Shown here one piece after another: positions 1-10,844 of a DNA stretch of 64,000 nt. This DNA is from Stakelama saccharophila (GTDB lineage: Bacteria > Pseudomonadota > Alphaproteobacteria > Sphingomonadales > Sphingomonadaceae). The position numbers were made by a program, and so were the translations under genes. The stretch spans positions 2,461,001 through 2,525,000 of the forward strand of contig NZ_CP135076.1 of NCBI RefSeq assembly GCF_032229225.1. Direction: 5' to 3'. The notes under the pieces were generated by a model. It was not told the DNA's origin, did not search any database, and was given only the letters and a program-made list of their open reading frames with translations. The first letter of the stretch is position 1. The number at the start of each line of letters is the position of its first letter.

Positions 1-87
1 TGGAGGGGCCTCGCGGCAAACGCTTCGCGTGCCGATGCCCCCCTCCGCCCCGCTGCGCGGGCCACCTCCCCCTGCCGGGGAGGATCC
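1..87. repeat. Partial family-A palindromic repeat at window edge
   Basis: Only one side of the element is visible. It ends in an arm reading CCTCCCCCTGCCGGGGAGG, the same style of arm as the copies at 24236, 51567 and 57499. It stops about 8 bases beyond the stop codon of the neighbouring minus-strand gene. The left boundary lies outside the window. Confidence 0.6.
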
Positions 88-95
88 TTCGTGAA

Positions 96-944
96 CTAGC
101 ATGACTGCATCCGTAACTTGCCCTGGGCGACATAGCGATCGCCCTGACGGACATAATGGTCGGTGAAGGTTTCCGTGCCCGTATAATGCACGTCGAAGCG
201 CTTGCCGGGCACGATATTGACGATCTTGCCGTCCAGCTTGGTGCGGGTGTCGCTGATCACCGCGCCGCTGTCGTCATAGCCGAGCGGGATCGACACCATC
301 GCACGCGGGCCGTCGGGGCCCAGCCGCGTCAGCGTCGCGACCGAGCAGGTATAGCCCTGAAAAGTGCCGCCGCCCGTCGCATAGACCACCGGCACATCGG
401 CGAACTTGCGCGACACCCGCCACTGGGCCGGCGGCCGGCCCCAGCTCGATCCGTCGATCGCATCCGGCCAGCTACCGGTGACGGTCAGGCCGTCCTCACC
501 GTCCGGCTTCAGATAGTGGACGCCGAGCGAACCCGAACAGCCATGGCAGCCGTCTTCCATTCCGGTCTCGCTGATCAGGATCGCGCGATCGCCGTCCCAG
601 AACAGCCCGGCGGGTTCGGTCATGGTCCGCTGACCATCCTGTTCGCCGACCTTGCCGTCGGCAGCCCCGAGAGCGGCGATCGCCGCCTTCTGCATCTGCT
701 CGCTTTCGGGCAGCGCACGCACGCCTTCCGGTCCCGGCGACGCTGCGGACGTGGGGGCGGGAGACGGTGCCGGGACCGGCGCGCCATCATCGCCGGATTT
801 GCTCGACAGCCACAGCGCGAGCGCGAGCGCAACGATCACCACGACCGCCAGGGCGATCAGCATGCCGGGGATCACCCGCGCCTTTGCGCCGGATTCGGCC
901 TGACCCGACCCGCCATCGTTCCTGCTACGGTCTCGCCACGCCAT
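96..944 (-). CDS. Membrane-anchored protein of unknown function
   Basis: 282 residues. A short charged N-terminus is followed by one strongly hydrophobic helix (about residues 24-48), a Pro/Ala/Ser linker, and then a polar domain of about 200 residues that probably lies in the periplasm. The domain contains a CHGC pair near residue 135 and a C-terminal Cys. I do not recognise the family. The ATG lies just 3' (on the plus strand) of the pccB stop, so the gene is probably the last of a minus-strand unit after pccB. A repeat copy begins just past its stop. Confidence 0.75.
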   Translation of the reverse strand: MAWRDRSRNDGGSGQAESGAKARVIPGMLIALAVVVIVALALALWLSSKSGDDGAPVPAPSPAPTSAASPGPEGVRALPESEQMQKAAIAALGAADGKVGEQDGQRTMTEPAGLFWDGDRAILISETGMEDGCHGCSGSLGVHYLKPDGEDGLTVTGSWPDAIDGSSWGRPPAQWRVSRKFADVPVVYATGGGTFQGYTCSVATLTRLGPDGPRAMVSIPLGYDDSGAVISDTRTKLDGKIVNIVPGKRFDVHYTGTETFTDHYVRQGDRYVAQGKLRMQSC

Positions 945-950
945 AACGCC

Positions 951-2483
951 TCACAAGGGAATGTTGTCGTGCTTCTTCCACGGATTTTCGAGCTGCTTGT
1001 TCCGCAGCTTCCTCAGGCCCAGCGCGATCCGCCGACGCGTGGAATGCGGCTGGATCACCTCGTCGATGAACCCCTTCGACGCCGCGACGAACGGGTTGGC
1101 GAAGCGCGCTTCATATTCGGCGGTCTTCTCCGCGATCTTGTCGGGATCGTCGGCGTCCTGGCGGAAGATGATCTCGACCGCGCCCTTCGCGCCCATCACC
1201 GCGATCTCGGCGGTCGGCCAGGCATAATTGAGGTCGCCGCGCAGATGCTTCGACGCCATCACGTCGTATGCGCCGCCATAGGCCTTGCGCGTGATGACCG
1301 TGATCTTCGGCACCGTCGCCTCGGCGTAAGCGAACAAGAGCTTGGCGCCGTGCTTGATGATGCCGTTGTGCTCCTGCCCGACGCCCGGCAGGAACCCCGG
1401 CACGTCGACGAAGGTCAGGATCGGAATGTCGAAGGCGTCGCAGAAGCGCACGAAGCGCGCCGCCTTTTTCGCCGAGTTGATGTCGAGCACGCCGGCCAGC
1501 ACCATCGGCTGATTGGCGACGACGCCCACCGTGCGGCCCTCGATCCGGCCGAAGCCGCAGATGATGTTGGCGGCGTGCGCCGGCTGCACCTCGAAGAAAT
1601 CGCCCTCGTCGAGCGTCTTCCGGATCAGCTCGTGCATGTCATAGGGCTGATTGGCGTTGGGCGGGACCAGCGTGTCGAGGCTGTGCTCGAGCCGGTCCCA
1701 CGGGTCCTCGCTCGGCCGCTCCGGCACATCCTCGCGGTTGGAGGCGGGCAGGAAGTCGATGAAATCGCGCGCGGCGGTGAGCGCCTCGATGTCGTTCTCG
1801 AACGCGACATCGGCCACGCTCGACTTGGTCGTGTGGGTGACGGCGCCGCCCAATTCCTCCTGCGTGACCACCTCGTTGGTCACCGTCTTCACCACATCCG
1901 GGCCGGTGACGAACATGTAGCTCGAATCCTTCACCATGAAGATGAAGTCGGTCATCGCCGGCGAATAGACCGCCCCGCCCGCGCACGGGCCCATGATCAG
2001 CGACAATTGCGGGATGACGCCCGATGCCAGCACGTTGCGCTGGAACACCTCGGCATAGCCGGCGAGGCTGGCGACGCCTTCCTGAATCCGGGCACCACCC
2101 GAATCGTTGAGGCCGATGAGGGGCGCGCCGACCTTCATCGCCATGTCCATCACCTTGCAGATCTTTTCCGCGTGGCGTTCGGACAGCGACCCGCCGAACA
2201 CGGTGAAGTCCTGCGAAAAGACATAGACCAGCCGGCCGTTGATCGTGCCCGATCCGGTGACGACGCCGTCGCCCGGGATCGTCTGCTTTTCCATGCCGAA
2301 ATCGACGCAGTTATGCTCGACGAACATGTCATATTCTTCGAAGGAGCCGGCATCGAGCAGCACTTCCAGCCGCTCGCGCGCCGTCAGCTTTCCCTTCTTG
2401 TGCTGCGCCTCGACGCGGCGCTGCCCGCCGCCCGCGCGCGCATCGCTGCGGCGCTGTTCCAGTTCTTCGACGATGTCGAGCAT
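951..2483 (-). CDS. pccB: Propionyl-CoA (acyl-CoA) carboxylase beta subunit
   Basis: Carboxyltransferase subunit of a biotin-dependent acyl-CoA carboxylase. It transfers carboxyl from biotin to propionyl-CoA to give methylmalonyl-CoA. Two crotonase-like halves are visible, with the glycine-rich oxyanion stretches [20 protein letters not shown] and [15 protein letters not shown]. The chosen ATG at 2483 gives 510 residues, the usual family length, and has GGTGGAG a few bases upstream. An in-frame ATG at 2522 would add 13 residues not typical of the family. The alpha subunit (pccA) is not in this window. The neighbouring B12-regulated receptor is suggestive, because methylmalonyl-CoA mutase needs B12. 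Confidence 0.93.
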   Translation of the reverse strand: MLDIVEELEQRRSDARAGGGQRRVEAQHKKGKLTARERLEVLLDAGSFEEYDMFVEHNCVDFGMEKQTIPGDGVVTGSGTINGRLVYVFSQDFTVFGGSLSERHAEKICKVMDMAMKVGAPLIGLNDSGGARIQEGVASLAGYAEVFQRNVLASGVIPQLSLIMGPCAGGAVYSPAMTDFIFMVKDSSYMFVTGPDVVKTVTNEVVTQEELGGAVTHTTKSSVADVAFENDIEALTAARDFIDFLPASNREDVPERPSEDPWDRLEHSLDTLVPPNANQPYDMHELIRKTLDEGDFFEVQPAHAANIICGFGRIEGRTVGVVANQPMVLAGVLDINSAKKAARFVRFCDAFDIPILTFVDVPGFLPGVGQEHNGIIKHGAKLLFAYAEATVPKITVITRKAYGGAYDVMASKHLRGDLNYAWPTAEIAVMGAKGAVEIIFRQDADDPDKIAEKTAEYEARFANPFVAASKGFIDEVIQPHSTRRRIALGLRKLRNKQLENPWKKHDNIPL

Positions 2484-2577
2484 CCGGCTCCACCTGTGAT
2501 CGTTGGTTACGGCTGAAACCACTCACAAGCTTTGCATCGAAAAGCAAATCCTGTGTCGCGATTTTGCGTATCCAACC

Positions 2578-2608
2578 CCGCCATGCCGAAAGCGATCCGG
2601 CATGGCGG
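2578..2608 (-). terminator. Hairpin downstream of the TonB receptor gene
   Basis: A perfect 11-bp stem (CCGCCATGCCG pairing with CGGCATGGCGG) with a 9-base loop lies 20 bases beyond the stop of the receptor gene. There is no clear T-run after it, so it may be an RNA-stabilising stem rather than a full intrinsic terminator. Confidence 0.5.
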
Positions 2609-2627
2609 CTGAGGAGGGGGCCGGCGA

Positions 2628-4553
2628 TCAGAAGTGCGCGCGCACCCCGGCATAGGCCGCGCGCGGGCTGCCGAGCGTGCTGAAAATCTCCTCATACTCC
2701 TCGTCGAACAGGTTCTCGATCCGGCCATAGACGGAGAAGCGCTCGCTCAACCGGTATTCGGCCGCCAGGTTCACCAGCACATATTCCTGCAGCGACTTGG
2801 TGACGGGGATATAGCTGGGATCGGTATAGGCGATATCGGTCATCCGCCCGTTATACCGCACCGTCAGCGTGCCGGAGAGGCGCTTGTCCGTGCTGAAGGC
2901 GGTCAGGTTGAAACTGCCCATATGCTTCGGCCGCCGCACCTCGGCGACGCCGTTCTCGTCGGCGTCGGTATAGGTATAGGCAAGATCGAGGCGAAGCTGC
3001 GGAATCGGCTGGGCCGAGGCGAAGGCCTCCACCCCCTTGCGGTGCGACAGCCGGTCCGCGTTGACGGACGTCGCGACGAAATCGGGCGCCGGATAGGCGG
3101 TGACGATCTCGTCCTCCAGCCGGTTGTCGAAATAGGTCACGCCGACATGCGCCTTGTCGCCGGCGATCACCTGGTCGACGCCCGCTTCCCAGCCCTTCGA
3201 CGTCTCGGGCGCCAGATCGGGATTGCCGATATACCGGCCGTCGATATAGCCGAACAGTTCGTAGAAGCCGGGATTGCGCACCCCCGTCCCCCATGCGCCG
3301 TGCAGCCGGGTGCCGGTGGCGAAGCGATAGCCTGCCTGCACCCGATAGGTGGTGACGTCGGCGAACCGGTCGTTGAGGTCGCGCCGCACCGACCCGTCGA
3401 GCGCGAGCCCGCCCGCGCGCAGCGAATACTGCCCGACGATGCCGACGGTATCGATATGCTTCTCGCCGGTAAACGCGCCGCCGCTGGCGACCGTGTTGCG
3501 AAAGCTTTCGCGCTCCACGTCGACCGCGCCGGTGATGCGGTGCCGCACCGCGCCGGTGTCGAAGCGATAGGCGCTGACGAACGAGCCCTTGTAGCGCGCG
3601 CCGTGGTCGCCCGACGTCTCTGCCTCGCCGGTATAGTTATGGCGGCGGGTATCGGCGATCTGCGCGGTCAGCGAATTGGTCCAGCGTCCGTCCGCCAGCG
3701 CCAGTTCGCCCTTCACCAGACCGTAGAGCCCGTCATTGGTGAAATATTCGCCCGGCGTATCGACCGTCAGGCCGAAGGTCGGGCTGGTCGGATCGCCGTC
3801 GGTCTGGTTGGTTTCGGCGCGGGTATAGCTGTAGCGGCCGACGCCGGTCAGCGTGAAATTGGCGGTGGGCGACCAGATCAGCTTCGCATTCGCGCCGACA
3901 TTGTCCGACCCCAGCTCGCGCGTGCCACCGCGCGCGGTCGCGAAGCCGTCGGTGGTATAGCCGGTGGCCGACAGCGCATAATCCAGCGCGCCAGAAACGC
4001 CGGCGACGCGCGCGGCGCCGCTCGCTGTGCCCTGCGACCCGCCCTCGGCCCGCAGGCTGACGCCCGGCGCCTCCGCCCCGGTCAGCGTGACGATCTGCAC
4101 CACCCCGCCGATCGCATCGGAGCCATACAGCGCCGATTGCTGCCCGCGCAGCACCTCGATCCGCATCGCCGGGTCGGCGAGCACGGTGCCGAGATCATAT
4201 TCGCCGTAGAACGGATCGGCCCCTTCGATACCGTCGATCAGCACCAGCGACTGGTTGCTCTCGCTCCCCCGGATGCGGATCTGGGTGAAGCCGCCGATCG
4301 CGCCGGTGCGGTTGACCGCGATCCCCGGCACGTCGCGCAGCACGTCGGACACCACGCGCGTCTGGCGGTTCTGCAGCTCCTGGTCGGAAATGACGGTGAT
4401 GGATGCGGGCACGTCCTCTGCCCTTTCGGCCTCGCCGGCACGATTGGCCGTCACGATGATTTCGGGATCGCGGGCGGCGGCAACGCCGGCGGTCTGTGCC
4501 GCGGCCGGCAGGGCGGCGGTGACGGCGATGGCGGAAACGAACGATGACAACAT
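2628..4553 (-). CDS. btuB: TonB-dependent outer membrane receptor, BtuB type (cobalamin uptake)
   Basis: 641 residues. A signal peptide (about residues 1-20, ending in PAAAQ) is followed by a TonB-box-like EIIVTAN, a plug domain with the DVLRDVPGIAV and IRIRGSESNQSLVLIDG stretches, and a long 22-strand-type barrel ending in an aromatic HF. The substrate call rests on context: a cobalamin riboswitch precedes it on the same strand. The start is the ATG at 4553. It has GAGGGGG nine bases upstream and places the signal peptide at the N-terminus. Longer in-frame starts would translate the leader. Confidence 0.92.
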   Translation of the reverse strand: MLSSFVSAIAVTAALPAAAQTAGVAAARDPEIIVTANRAGEAERAEDVPASITVISDQELQNRQTRVVSDVLRDVPGIAVNRTGAIGGFTQIRIRGSESNQSLVLIDGIEGADPFYGEYDLGTVLADPAMRIEVLRGQQSALYGSDAIGGVVQIVTLTGAEAPGVSLRAEGGSQGTASGAARVAGVSGALDYALSATGYTTDGFATARGGTRELGSDNVGANAKLIWSPTANFTLTGVGRYSYTRAETNQTDGDPTSPTFGLTVDTPGEYFTNDGLYGLVKGELALADGRWTNSLTAQIADTRRHNYTGEAETSGDHGARYKGSFVSAYRFDTGAVRHRITGAVDVERESFRNTVASGGAFTGEKHIDTVGIVGQYSLRAGGLALDGSVRRDLNDRFADVTTYRVQAGYRFATGTRLHGAWGTGVRNPGFYELFGYIDGRYIGNPDLAPETSKGWEAGVDQVIAGDKAHVGVTYFDNRLEDEIVTAYPAPDFVATSVNADRLSHRKGVEAFASAQPIPQLRLDLAYTYTDADENGVAEVRRPKHMGSFNLTAFSTDKRLSGTLTVRYNGRMTDIAYTDPSYIPVTKSLQEYVLVNLAAEYRLSERFSVYGRIENLFDEEYEEIFSTLGSPRAAYAGVRAHF

Positions 4554-4562
4554 GGGCGGAAA

Positions 4563-4598
4563 CCCCCTCGGATGCGCGAACGACAGGTCGCGAGGGGG
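4563..4598 (-). promoter_or_regulatory. Hairpin that buries the btuB ribosome-binding site
   Basis: On the minus strand CCCCCTCG (4598-4591) can pair perfectly with CGAGGGGG (4570-4563). The second arm contains the Shine-Dalgarno sequence of btuB, nine bases before the ATG. An 8-bp GC-rich stem of this kind is a typical translational expression platform. The riboswitch lies about 150 bases upstream in the same transcript. Confidence 0.7.
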
Positions 4599-4745
4599 CG
4601 CATGGCACGAGCGGACGCCCGCCGTTCCGGCACCCAGCGGCAACCGGCGGAACGATCCGATGCGGCTCCCTCCGCGTCGGGATGTCGCTCCAAACGGAGG
4701 TCCGTGCCTCGGCCAGTCCCTGGACCCAAGCAAGAGCGACCACGC

Positions 4746-4947
4746 GCCGGCAGGTCTCCTGGCTCGCGGATCACCGCATTCGATGCGCCAGCCTTCCCGG
4801 GTCTTGCCCAGTGACCGCTCCCTCGGGCGGGAGCCTCGCGCATCGCGCTAACCGCTTACAGTTGCAGGGACAGCCGCGGCCTGGGATGCCCCTCGGGCAT
4901 CCGCACCGCATTCCCTCTGGGCCCTGAAAGGGCGCCGGCACGATGTT
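4746..4947 (-). promoter_or_regulatory. Cobalamin (AdoCbl) riboswitch
   Basis: On the minus strand all the hallmark blocks occur in order: GGGAATGCGGTG, GGCTGTCCCTGCAACTGTAA, a GGTCACTGG block, GGGAAGGC, and the B12 box AGCCAGGAGACCTGCC at 4764-4749. This is a complete class-I-type cobalamin aptamer placed upstream of a BtuB-type receptor. Boundaries are approximate. Confidence 0.95.
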
Positions 4948-4979
4948 GTGCGACCGGCCAGCGGCCGGTCGCCGGGCGG

Positions 4980-5007
4980 CTCATAGCAAGTACGCGCGGC
5001 GATGCAA
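4980..5007 (-). promoter_or_regulatory. Candidate sigma-70-type promoter for the riboswitch/btuB transcript
   Basis: On the minus strand TTGCAT (5007-5002), a 16-base spacer and TATGAG (4985-4980) lie just upstream of the riboswitch. A perfect short palindrome (CGACCGGCC...GGCCGGTCG, 4951-4971) would sit at the 5' end of the transcript. Confidence 0.35.
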
Positions 5008-5110
5008 TCGCTCGCACGACCCGCTGTACCGATCGGGCGAAAAGGCGTAGGATCGGAGTCGAGCCGGCAAGGACACCGCGCATGCGGGCGACGGCTCAGG
5101 GAGAGGGTGC

Positions 5111-5218
5111 ATGGACCGCCTGAGTCCGGAAGTGGGCGATTGCCCCGTCGCGTTCCAGCTCGGAACCGCGATCACCGCAACCGCCATCATCACGCTGATC
5201 GCGCTGCTGATCGCCTGA
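5111..5218 (+). CDS. Small membrane peptide, 35 residues
   Basis: ATG preceded by GGGAGAGG at good spacing. The product starts MDRLSPEVGDCPVAF and continues as one uninterrupted hydrophobic helix (about residues 18-35) that ends at the stop codon. I do not recognise a family. The ribosome-binding site and the clean transmembrane helix argue for a real gene. The size leaves real doubt. Confidence 0.4.
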   Translation: MDRLSPEVGDCPVAFQLGTAITATAIITLIALLIA

Positions 5219-5376
5219 CCCGACCCGAACGGGTCGCCCGAAGCGCGAATTCGGCGGTGCCGATCCGCGCCATCAGTGCGCGCCCGACTTTCGTCCAAGC
5301 AGTTCAGCGAAATGCGGGAGCGACTTCGTCCCGGAAGCGTTACTCCAACCCCGCAAGAACGACGGACTACGAACGA

Positions 5377-5493
5377 ATGCCCAGGCCGCGCCGCAATTCG
5401 AAACGCATCGCCCTGTTCGCCATCCTGATCCTGGCGATCGTCTTCATCATCTTTGTCGGGTACAACACCTTCTACGTCGCCCAGACCAGCTAA
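5377..5493 (+). CDS. Small single-helix membrane protein, 38 residues
   Basis: Starts at ATG 5377 with a basic N-terminus (MPRPRRNSKR) followed by one strong transmembrane helix rich in Ile, Leu and Phe and a short polar tail ending QTS. The positive-inside pattern predicts the C-terminus outside the cytoplasm. It is probably a conserved hypothetical. No function can be assigned. The upstream open frame to 5002 is non-specific GC-rich sequence, so the short form is preferred. Confidence 0.6.
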   Translation: MPRPRRNSKRIALFAILILAIVFIIFVGYNTFYVAQTS

Positions 5494-5678
5494 GCAGTTC
5501 CAGCCGCGATCGGACGAAGACGGCGGTGCAGGAACGATGCCCTCCACCTTGCGTCATCAAGGACCGAGGGCGGGCGGCCGCACCGGCCGAAGGATCGTCG
5601 CTTACGCGATGCGAGGCGCTTCGCCGCGGCACACGCGCTGCTTCAACGGCGCGCCGAAGAGTTGTGCTGAGGTCCCGG

Positions 5679-5754
5679 TGGTGGAGCCGAGGGGGATCGA
5701 ACCCCTGACCTTCGCAATGCCATTGCGACGCTCTCCCAGCTGAGCTACGGCCCC
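5679..5754 (-). tRNA. tRNA-Ala, anticodon GGC
   Basis: Read on the minus strand, 76 bases including an encoded CCA. The acceptor stem is GGGGCCG pairing with CGGCTCC. The D-arm is GCTCAGCTGGGAGAGC, the anticodon stem is TCGCA/TGCGA around the loop ATGGCAT, and the T-arm is GGGGTTCGATCCCC. The anticodon GGC reads GCC/GCU alanine codons. Confidence 0.97.
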
Positions 5755-5769
5755 GTTCCGGTGTGGAGG

Positions 5770-5792
5770 CGTCGCCCTTTAGTCGGGCGACG
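5770..5792 (-). terminator. Hairpin between the FYDLN-type gene and tRNA-Ala
   Basis: Perfect 8-bp stem CGTCGCCC/GGGCGACG with a 7-base loop, about 40 bases past the stop of the zinc-ribbon gene and upstream of tRNA-Ala on the same strand. There is no T-run, so the terminator function is only inferred. Confidence 0.35.
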
Positions 5793-5830
5793 CTCCCTTG
5801 GCAAGCGGTGCATCGCACCGCCGCGTGAAT

Positions 5831-6160
5831 TTATTCCTCGTCGCTGTTTTCCGGACGCTTCACGCCCAGATCGTCGTCGCCGCCGAGATCGTTGTCGTCG
5901 TCGACCGGATCTTCGTCGTCCTCGCTGATGTCCAGATCCTCGTCTTCCGACAGGTCCTGGTCCTTGGATTCGGCTTCCTTTTCCTTGACCTTTTCGTCCT
6001 TGTTCTCGAACGGCAGCGGCTGTTTCGACTTCAGGATGGGCTCGGGTTCCCATTCGTTCCCGCATTCGATGCAGGCGACGGGATCGTCCTTGCCAAGATC
6101 ATAGAAACGCGTCGCGCATTTCGGGCAGGTTCGCTTCGTGCCCCATTCCGGCTTGACCAT
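5831..6160 (-). CDS. FYDLN-acid (TIGR02300-like) zinc-ribbon protein
   Basis: 109 residues from ATG 6160. An N-terminal zinc ribbon has Cys12, Cys15, Cys30 and Cys33, with the family signature here read as FYDLG rather than FYDLN. A Lys/Glu-rich linker and a very acidic Asp/Glu tail follow. The family is found in alphaproteobacteria beside aroA, as here (divergent, about 100 bp apart). Its molecular role is not established. A zinc-binding regulatory or nucleic-acid-associated role is only a guess. Confidence 0.9.
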   Translation of the reverse strand: MVKPEWGTKRTCPKCATRFYDLGKDDPVACIECGNEWEPEPILKSKQPLPFENKDEKVKEKEAESKDQDLSEDEDLDISEDDEDPVDDDNDLGGDDDLGVKRPENSDEE

Positions 6161-6263
6161 GTGCCGTCTCTTGCCTTTCGAAAGTGATGGAATCCGCGGG
6201 TCGATCCCGCAAAGTGGGGCGCGCCTTGCCATAGCGCAAGCGCACTGTCAAAAGCCGCGTCCC

Positions 6264-7622
6264 ATGCCGCATGCCCAGCCCCGCCCCTTTTCCCTGTCGA
6301 CCACCGGCCCGCTCACCGGCACGATCACCGTGCCGGGCGACAAGTCGATCAGCCACCGGTCGCTGATGTTCGCCGGCCTCGCGGTCGGGCAAAGCCGTAT
6401 CCACGGGCTGCTCGAAGGCGAGGATGTGCTCGCCAGCGCGGCGGCGATGCGCGCGATGGGCGCCGATATCGTTCGCGGCGACGACGGCGCCTGGCAGGTG
6501 TCCGGCGTCGGTGTCGGCGGCCTGCTCCAGCCGGCGACAGCACTCGACATGGGCAATTCGGGAACGTCGACGCGGCTGCTGATGGGTCTGGTGGCGAGCC
6601 ACCCGATCACCGTCACCTTCACCGGCGACGCCTCGCTTTCGCAGCGGCCGATGGGCCGGGTGGTCGCGCCGCTTTCGCGCATGGGGGCGGACTTCACCTG
6701 CGCGCCGGGCGAGCGCCTGCCGCTGACCATGCGCGGCCTCTGCCCGGCGGTGCCGATCAGCTATACGCTGCCGGTCGCCTCGGCCCAGGTGAAGTCGGCG
6801 GTGCTGCTCGCCGGGTTGAATGCACCCGGCATCACCCGCGTCATCGAACCGGTTCCGACCCGCGACCATACCGAACGGATGCTGCGCGGCTTCGGCGCGG
6901 ATCTGACGGTCGAGGACGGACCCGAAGGGCGCATCATCTCCCTTCGCGGCGAAGCGGAACTGAAGCCGCAGACGATCACGGTGCCCGGCGACCCCTCCTC
7001 CGCCGCCTTCTGGATGGTGGCGGCGTCGATCGTGCCCGGGTCCGACATCACCATCCGCAATGTCGGTCTGAACGCGACGCGCGCCGGCCTCGTCACGGCG
7101 CTGCGCATGATGGGGGCCGATATTGCCGAGATCGACGCGCGCGACGTCGGCGGCGAACCGGTTGCCGATCTGCGCGTGCGCCACGCGCCGCTCCGCGCGA
7201 TCGCGGTGCCGCCCGATCTCGCCCCCAGCATGATCGACGAATATCCCGTGCTGTTCGCCGCCGCCGCACGTGCCGAGGGGCGGACGGTCGCGCGCGGGGC
7301 GGAGGAACTGCGCGTCAAGGAATCGGACCGGATCGCGGCGATGGCGGCCGCCCTGTCCGCATGCGGCGCGCGAATTGAGGAATATGAGGACGGCCTCGCC
7401 ATCACCGGCACCGGCGGCGAGCCCCTGCCCGGCCCCCGGTCTGGCGGCGCGCGGATCGCCACCCATCTCGACCACCGGATCGCGATGAGCATGGCGGTCG
7501 CCGGTCTGAACGCGGCCCGCGCGATCGAGATCGACGATGCACGCCCGATCGCGACGAGCTATCCCGATTTCATCGCCACCGCCGAACGTCTGGGAGCCGA
7601 AGCGCATTGGCCGGACCAGTGA
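6264..7622 (+). CDS. aroA: 3-phosphoshikimate 1-carboxyvinyltransferase (EPSP synthase)
   Basis: 452 residues. Sixth step of the shikimate pathway: shikimate-3-phosphate plus PEP gives EPSP. Visible motifs are [12 protein letters not shown] near the N-terminus, [26 protein letters not shown], and the C-terminal VKESDRI and DHRIAMS. The GDASL...RPMGRV stretch resembles the class II enzymes, but the glycine in GNSGT is retained. The start at 6264 fits the family N-terminus; upstream frame is the antisense of the divergent gene's leader. The 3' end overlaps cmk. Confidence 0.96.
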   Translation: MPHAQPRPFSLSTTGPLTGTITVPGDKSISHRSLMFAGLAVGQSRIHGLLEGEDVLASAAAMRAMGADIVRGDDGAWQVSGVGVGGLLQPATALDMGNSGTSTRLLMGLVASHPITVTFTGDASLSQRPMGRVVAPLSRMGADFTCAPGERLPLTMRGLCPAVPISYTLPVASAQVKSAVLLAGLNAPGITRVIEPVPTRDHTERMLRGFGADLTVEDGPEGRIISLRGEAELKPQTITVPGDPSSAAFWMVAASIVPGSDITIRNVGLNATRAGLVTALRMMGADIAEIDARDVGGEPVADLRVRHAPLRAIAVPPDLAPSMIDEYPVLFAAAARAEGRTVARGAEELRVKESDRIAAMAAALSACGARIEEYEDGLAITGTGGEPLPGPRSGGARIATHLDHRIAMSMAVAGLNAARAIEIDDARPIATSYPDFIATAERLGAEAHWPDQ

Positions 7623-8257
7623 TCATCGCCGTCGACGGACCCGCCGCATCGGGCAAAGGCACCATCGCGCGCGCGCTCGCAAAGCGATACGGCCTGCCGC
7701 ATCTCGACACCGGCCTGCTGTATCGCGCCGTCGCCGCCACCGTGCTGCGCGAGGAGCTGGATCCCGCGCGCGAAGCCGATGCGGTCGCCGCCTGCGGCTT
7801 TCCCGACGCCCTGCTCGACGATCCCTGGCTTCGCACCGACGGGGTCGGACAGGCCGCATCGATCGTCTCGGCCCATCCGCTGGTGCGCGCCGCCCTGTTG
7901 CAGCGCCAGCGCCGCTTTGCCGCCCAGCCCGGCGGGGCGATCCTCGATGGCCGCGACATCGGCACGGTCATCGCGCCCCAGGCCGATGTGAAGCTGTTCG
8001 TCAAGGCGACGCCGCGCATCCGCGCCCAGCGACGCCACGCGGAACTGCAACGGCGCGGGTTCGACGTGACCTTCGACCGGGTGCTGGCCGATATCCGCGC
8101 CCGCGACGAACGCGACGCAAAGCGTGCCAGCGCGCCGATGAAACCGGCCGACGACGCCACCTTGCTCGACACCAGCTTTCTGTCTATAGAGGCCGCCGTC
8201 CAGCGGGCGATTGCGCTCGTGGAGGAGCGAACAGCGGCGAAGGCCGACCGGCCCTAG
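7607..8257 (+). CDS. cmk: Cytidylate kinase
   Basis: 216 residues. Phosphorylates CMP/dCMP with ATP. A Walker A motif GPAASGKGT lies close to the N-terminus, followed by the [11 protein letters not shown] and [10 protein letters not shown] stretches. The start is TTG at 7607, preceded by GGGAG about 10 bases upstream. A GTG at 7619 overlapping the aroA stop as GTGA is the alternative and would remove four residues. It sits between aroA and rpsA, the usual order in this group. Confidence 0.93.
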   Translation: MAGPVIIAVDGPAASGKGTIARALAKRYGLPHLDTGLLYRAVAATVLREELDPAREADAVAACGFPDALLDDPWLRTDGVGQAASIVSAHPLVRAALLQRQRRFAAQPGGAILDGRDIGTVIAPQADVKLFVKATPRIRAQRRHAELQRRGFDVTFDRVLADIRARDERDAKRASAPMKPADDATLLDTSFLSIEAAVQRAIALVEERTAAKADRP

Positions 8258-8299
8258 TCATCGAAACGCGCGAAAGCCGATCCGGCGAGGGCCGGTGGC

Positions 8300-8328
8300 T
8301 TGTCGCGCCTTTTGCGTTGTGCGGATAC
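8300..8328 (+). promoter_or_regulatory. Candidate promoter in the rpsA leader
   Basis: TTGTCG (8300-8305), a 17-base spacer and GGATAC (8323-8328) lie about 120 bases upstream of the rpsA start, in the 196-base gap after cmk. The remaining leader shows no clear riboswitch. Confidence 0.35.
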
Positions 8329-8453
8329 CTTCACGGCCGCGATTCGCGCGATGGGTGCCGCGGTCGGCATACGGCCGTCGCGGCAGTTCGGCCACAAGAC
8401 CGTCGGAACCAACCGGCCGGCCGGAAAAGACCAGTACAGGAACGCAAACCGAT

Positions 8454-10166
<1,713 letters not shown>

Positions 10167-10177
10167 GCCTGTACCTA

Positions 10178-10212
10178 CGGCGGGGCGAAAGGTCGCCCCG
10201 CCGTTTTTCTTT
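10178..10212 (+). terminator. Intrinsic terminator after rpsA
   Basis: A perfect 10-bp GC-rich stem (CGGCGGGGCG with CGCCCCGCCG) with a 6-base loop is followed directly by TTTTTCTTTT. It lies 11 bases past the rpsA stop. Confidence 0.93.
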
Positions 10213-10335
10213 TGGGTCGATCGCGCCATTAACGTCGATCCCGTCTTGATTGAAGTTAAGTCCTACGCCTAGAAGGACACCTGGATCACGCCTTGGTCGG
10301 GCTCGTTTCGCCCTCGTTTCGACTAGGAGGACTTC

Positions 10336-10614
10336 ATGATTCGTTCCGAGCTGGTCCAAAAGCTGGCCGACGAAAATCCCGAACTCGCACCGCGCGATGT
10401 CGAGCGGATCGTCGCTATCTTTTTCGATCAGATCACGCAGCGCCTGGCAGAAAGCGGCCGCGTCGAACTGCGCGGCTTCGGCGCCTTTTCCACCCGCTCG
10501 CGCGACGCCCGCACGGGCCGCAACCCACGAACCGGCGAAGCGGTCGAGGTACAGGCCAAGCGTGTGCCCTATTTCAAGCCGGGCAAGGAAATGCGCGAAC
10601 GCCTGAATATGTAA
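10336..10614 (+). CDS. ihfB: Integration host factor subunit beta
   Basis: 92 residues, a DNABII-family DNA-bending protein. It starts [11 protein letters not shown] with AGGAGG six bases upstream. The DNA-binding arm signature GRNPRTGE and the [16 protein letters not shown]-terminus are typical of IhfB. It acts as a heterodimer with IhfA, which is not in the window. A short GGGTTC/GAACCC hairpin at 10642-10658 follows, without a T-run. Confidence 0.95.
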   Translation: MIRSELVQKLADENPELAPRDVERIVAIFFDQITQRLAESGRVELRGFGAFSTRSRDARTGRNPRTGEAVEVQAKRVPYFKPGKEMRERLNM

Positions 10615-10664
10615 TCACGCCTTGACGCGCCGCGCCGCATCGGGTTCTTCGCGAACCCTTGCAC

Positions 10665-10753
10665 GCGGACGTGGCGAAATTGGTAGACGCACGGGACTTA
10701 AAATCCCCTGGCCCGAAAGGGCCGTGCCGGTTCAAGTCCGGCCGTCCGCACCA
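10665..10753 (+). tRNA. tRNA-Leu, anticodon UAA
   Basis: 89 bases including an encoded CCA, with the long variable arm of a class II tRNA (CTGGCCCGAAAGGGCCG region). The acceptor stem is GCGGACG with CGTCCGC, the anticodon loop CTTAAAA carries TAA, and the T-arm is CCGGTTCAAGTCCGG. Confidence 0.97.
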
Positions 10754-10844
10754 GATGTCCGGGACCGGGGGTCCATGGCCGTCCCGATATGGGACAGGTC
10801 GTCGCACCGGTGGCCGGGCGACGCGCCGCGATCGGACTTGGGCC

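Noticed and set aside
156-2516. A 786-codon plus-strand open frame antisense to the unknown membrane gene and pccB
   Set aside because: It is Arg/His/Asp-rich sequence typical of the antisense of GC-rich genes, spans two genes and resembles no family, while pccB on the other strand is unmistakable.
2634-4547. Long plus-strand frame antisense to btuB
   Set aside because: Low-complexity Arg/Gly/Ala shadow of the receptor gene; no start signal or domain.
4951-4971. The perfect palindrome as a regulator operator
   Set aside because: It would lie inside the transcript just ahead of the riboswitch, so an RNA 5' hairpin is the simpler reading.
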